From a bacterium (GTDB lineage Bacteria; Patescibacteriota; Minisyncoccia; JAHIHE01), in contig JAUYBG010000015.1 in NCBI GenBank assembly GCA_030693205.1, positions 1-37,044 of the forward strand: a DNA stretch of 37,044 nt, in the 5' to 3' direction. Below are positions 37,023 through 37,044 of the stretch, one piece after another (the stretch's first letter is position 1; the number at the start of each line of letters is the position of its first letter). The notes beneath the pieces were generated by a model. The model ran no database searches and had not been told where the DNA came from. It saw only the letters and a program-made list of their open reading frames with translations. The translations under genes were made by a program, and so were the position numbers.

Positions 37023-37044
37023 AAAAACAATAAACCATCGCCAT

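Noticed and set aside
1-37044. CRISPR array, prophage, rRNA operon or insertion sequence with transposase
   Set aside because: No regularly spaced direct repeats of CRISPR length, no phage structural genes, no rRNA and no transposase gene could be seen on either strand.

Overview
The window reads as a chromosomal segment of a small, AT-rich, Gram-positive-like (monoderm) bacterium, most likely a member of the Candidate Phyla Radiation (Patescibacteria, Parcubacteria-like). This is inferred from a type IV pilus operon with PilM/N/O but no PilP or PilQ secretin, from nearly all genes starting behind an A/T-rich leader instead of a Shine-Dalgarno sequence, from short palindromes inserted inside conserved genes, and from a GIY-YIG gene tucked against a tRNA. 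TGA is used as a stop (recG), so a TGA=Gly code is not supported. Almost every gene is on the minus strand, so transcription runs from high to low coordinates.

Region by region: 1-7500 is a type IV pilus assembly operon (pilM, pilN, pilO, pilB, pilT, pilC) behind an Hsp20 gene with its own promoter. PilN carries an unusual C-terminal Ig-like domain. 7650-12540 holds valS, a membrane-anchored calcium-repeat protein and tsaD. 12540-13090 is a repeat-filled intergenic stretch ending in tRNA-Glu(UUC) and a strong bidirectional terminator. 13100-20120 is a copper-handling locus: CopA P-type ATPase, a small metal-binding (HMA) protein, a fusion of HMA, DsbD-like membrane and two cupredoxin-like domains, then an M56 membrane protease and a BlaI/MecI-type repressor. 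Near-identical palindromic operators (TACTA-N7-TAGTA) overlie both the copper-operon promoter and the repressor's own promoter. This points to a BlaR/BlaI-style protease-repressor switch working on copper instead of beta-lactams.

20200-24700 has two secreted or anchored proteins of unknown function, recG, tRNA-Arg(GCG), a membrane protein and tRNA-Ser(UGA). 25540-25945 has no plus-strand protein gene but holds a complete independent transcription unit (promoter, about 250-nt structured RNA, terminator) that I do not recognise. 25946-28750 has an MTH1-like Nudix hydrolase, a zinc phospholipase C/S1-P1-like enzyme with a structured leader, and a metallophosphoesterase.

28950-35900 looks like an acquired defence-type module: a 1604-residue zinc-ribbon/SF1-helicase/Vsr-like nuclease followed by an OLD-family ATPase-TOPRIM protein. 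Related short hairpins lie on each side of the helicase gene. 36050-36490 is a GIY-YIG gene lying between tRNA-Ser(GCU) and a 15-nt copy of that tRNA's 3' end. The last gene, an unknown one, is exceptional here in having a strong Shine-Dalgarno and a TTG start.
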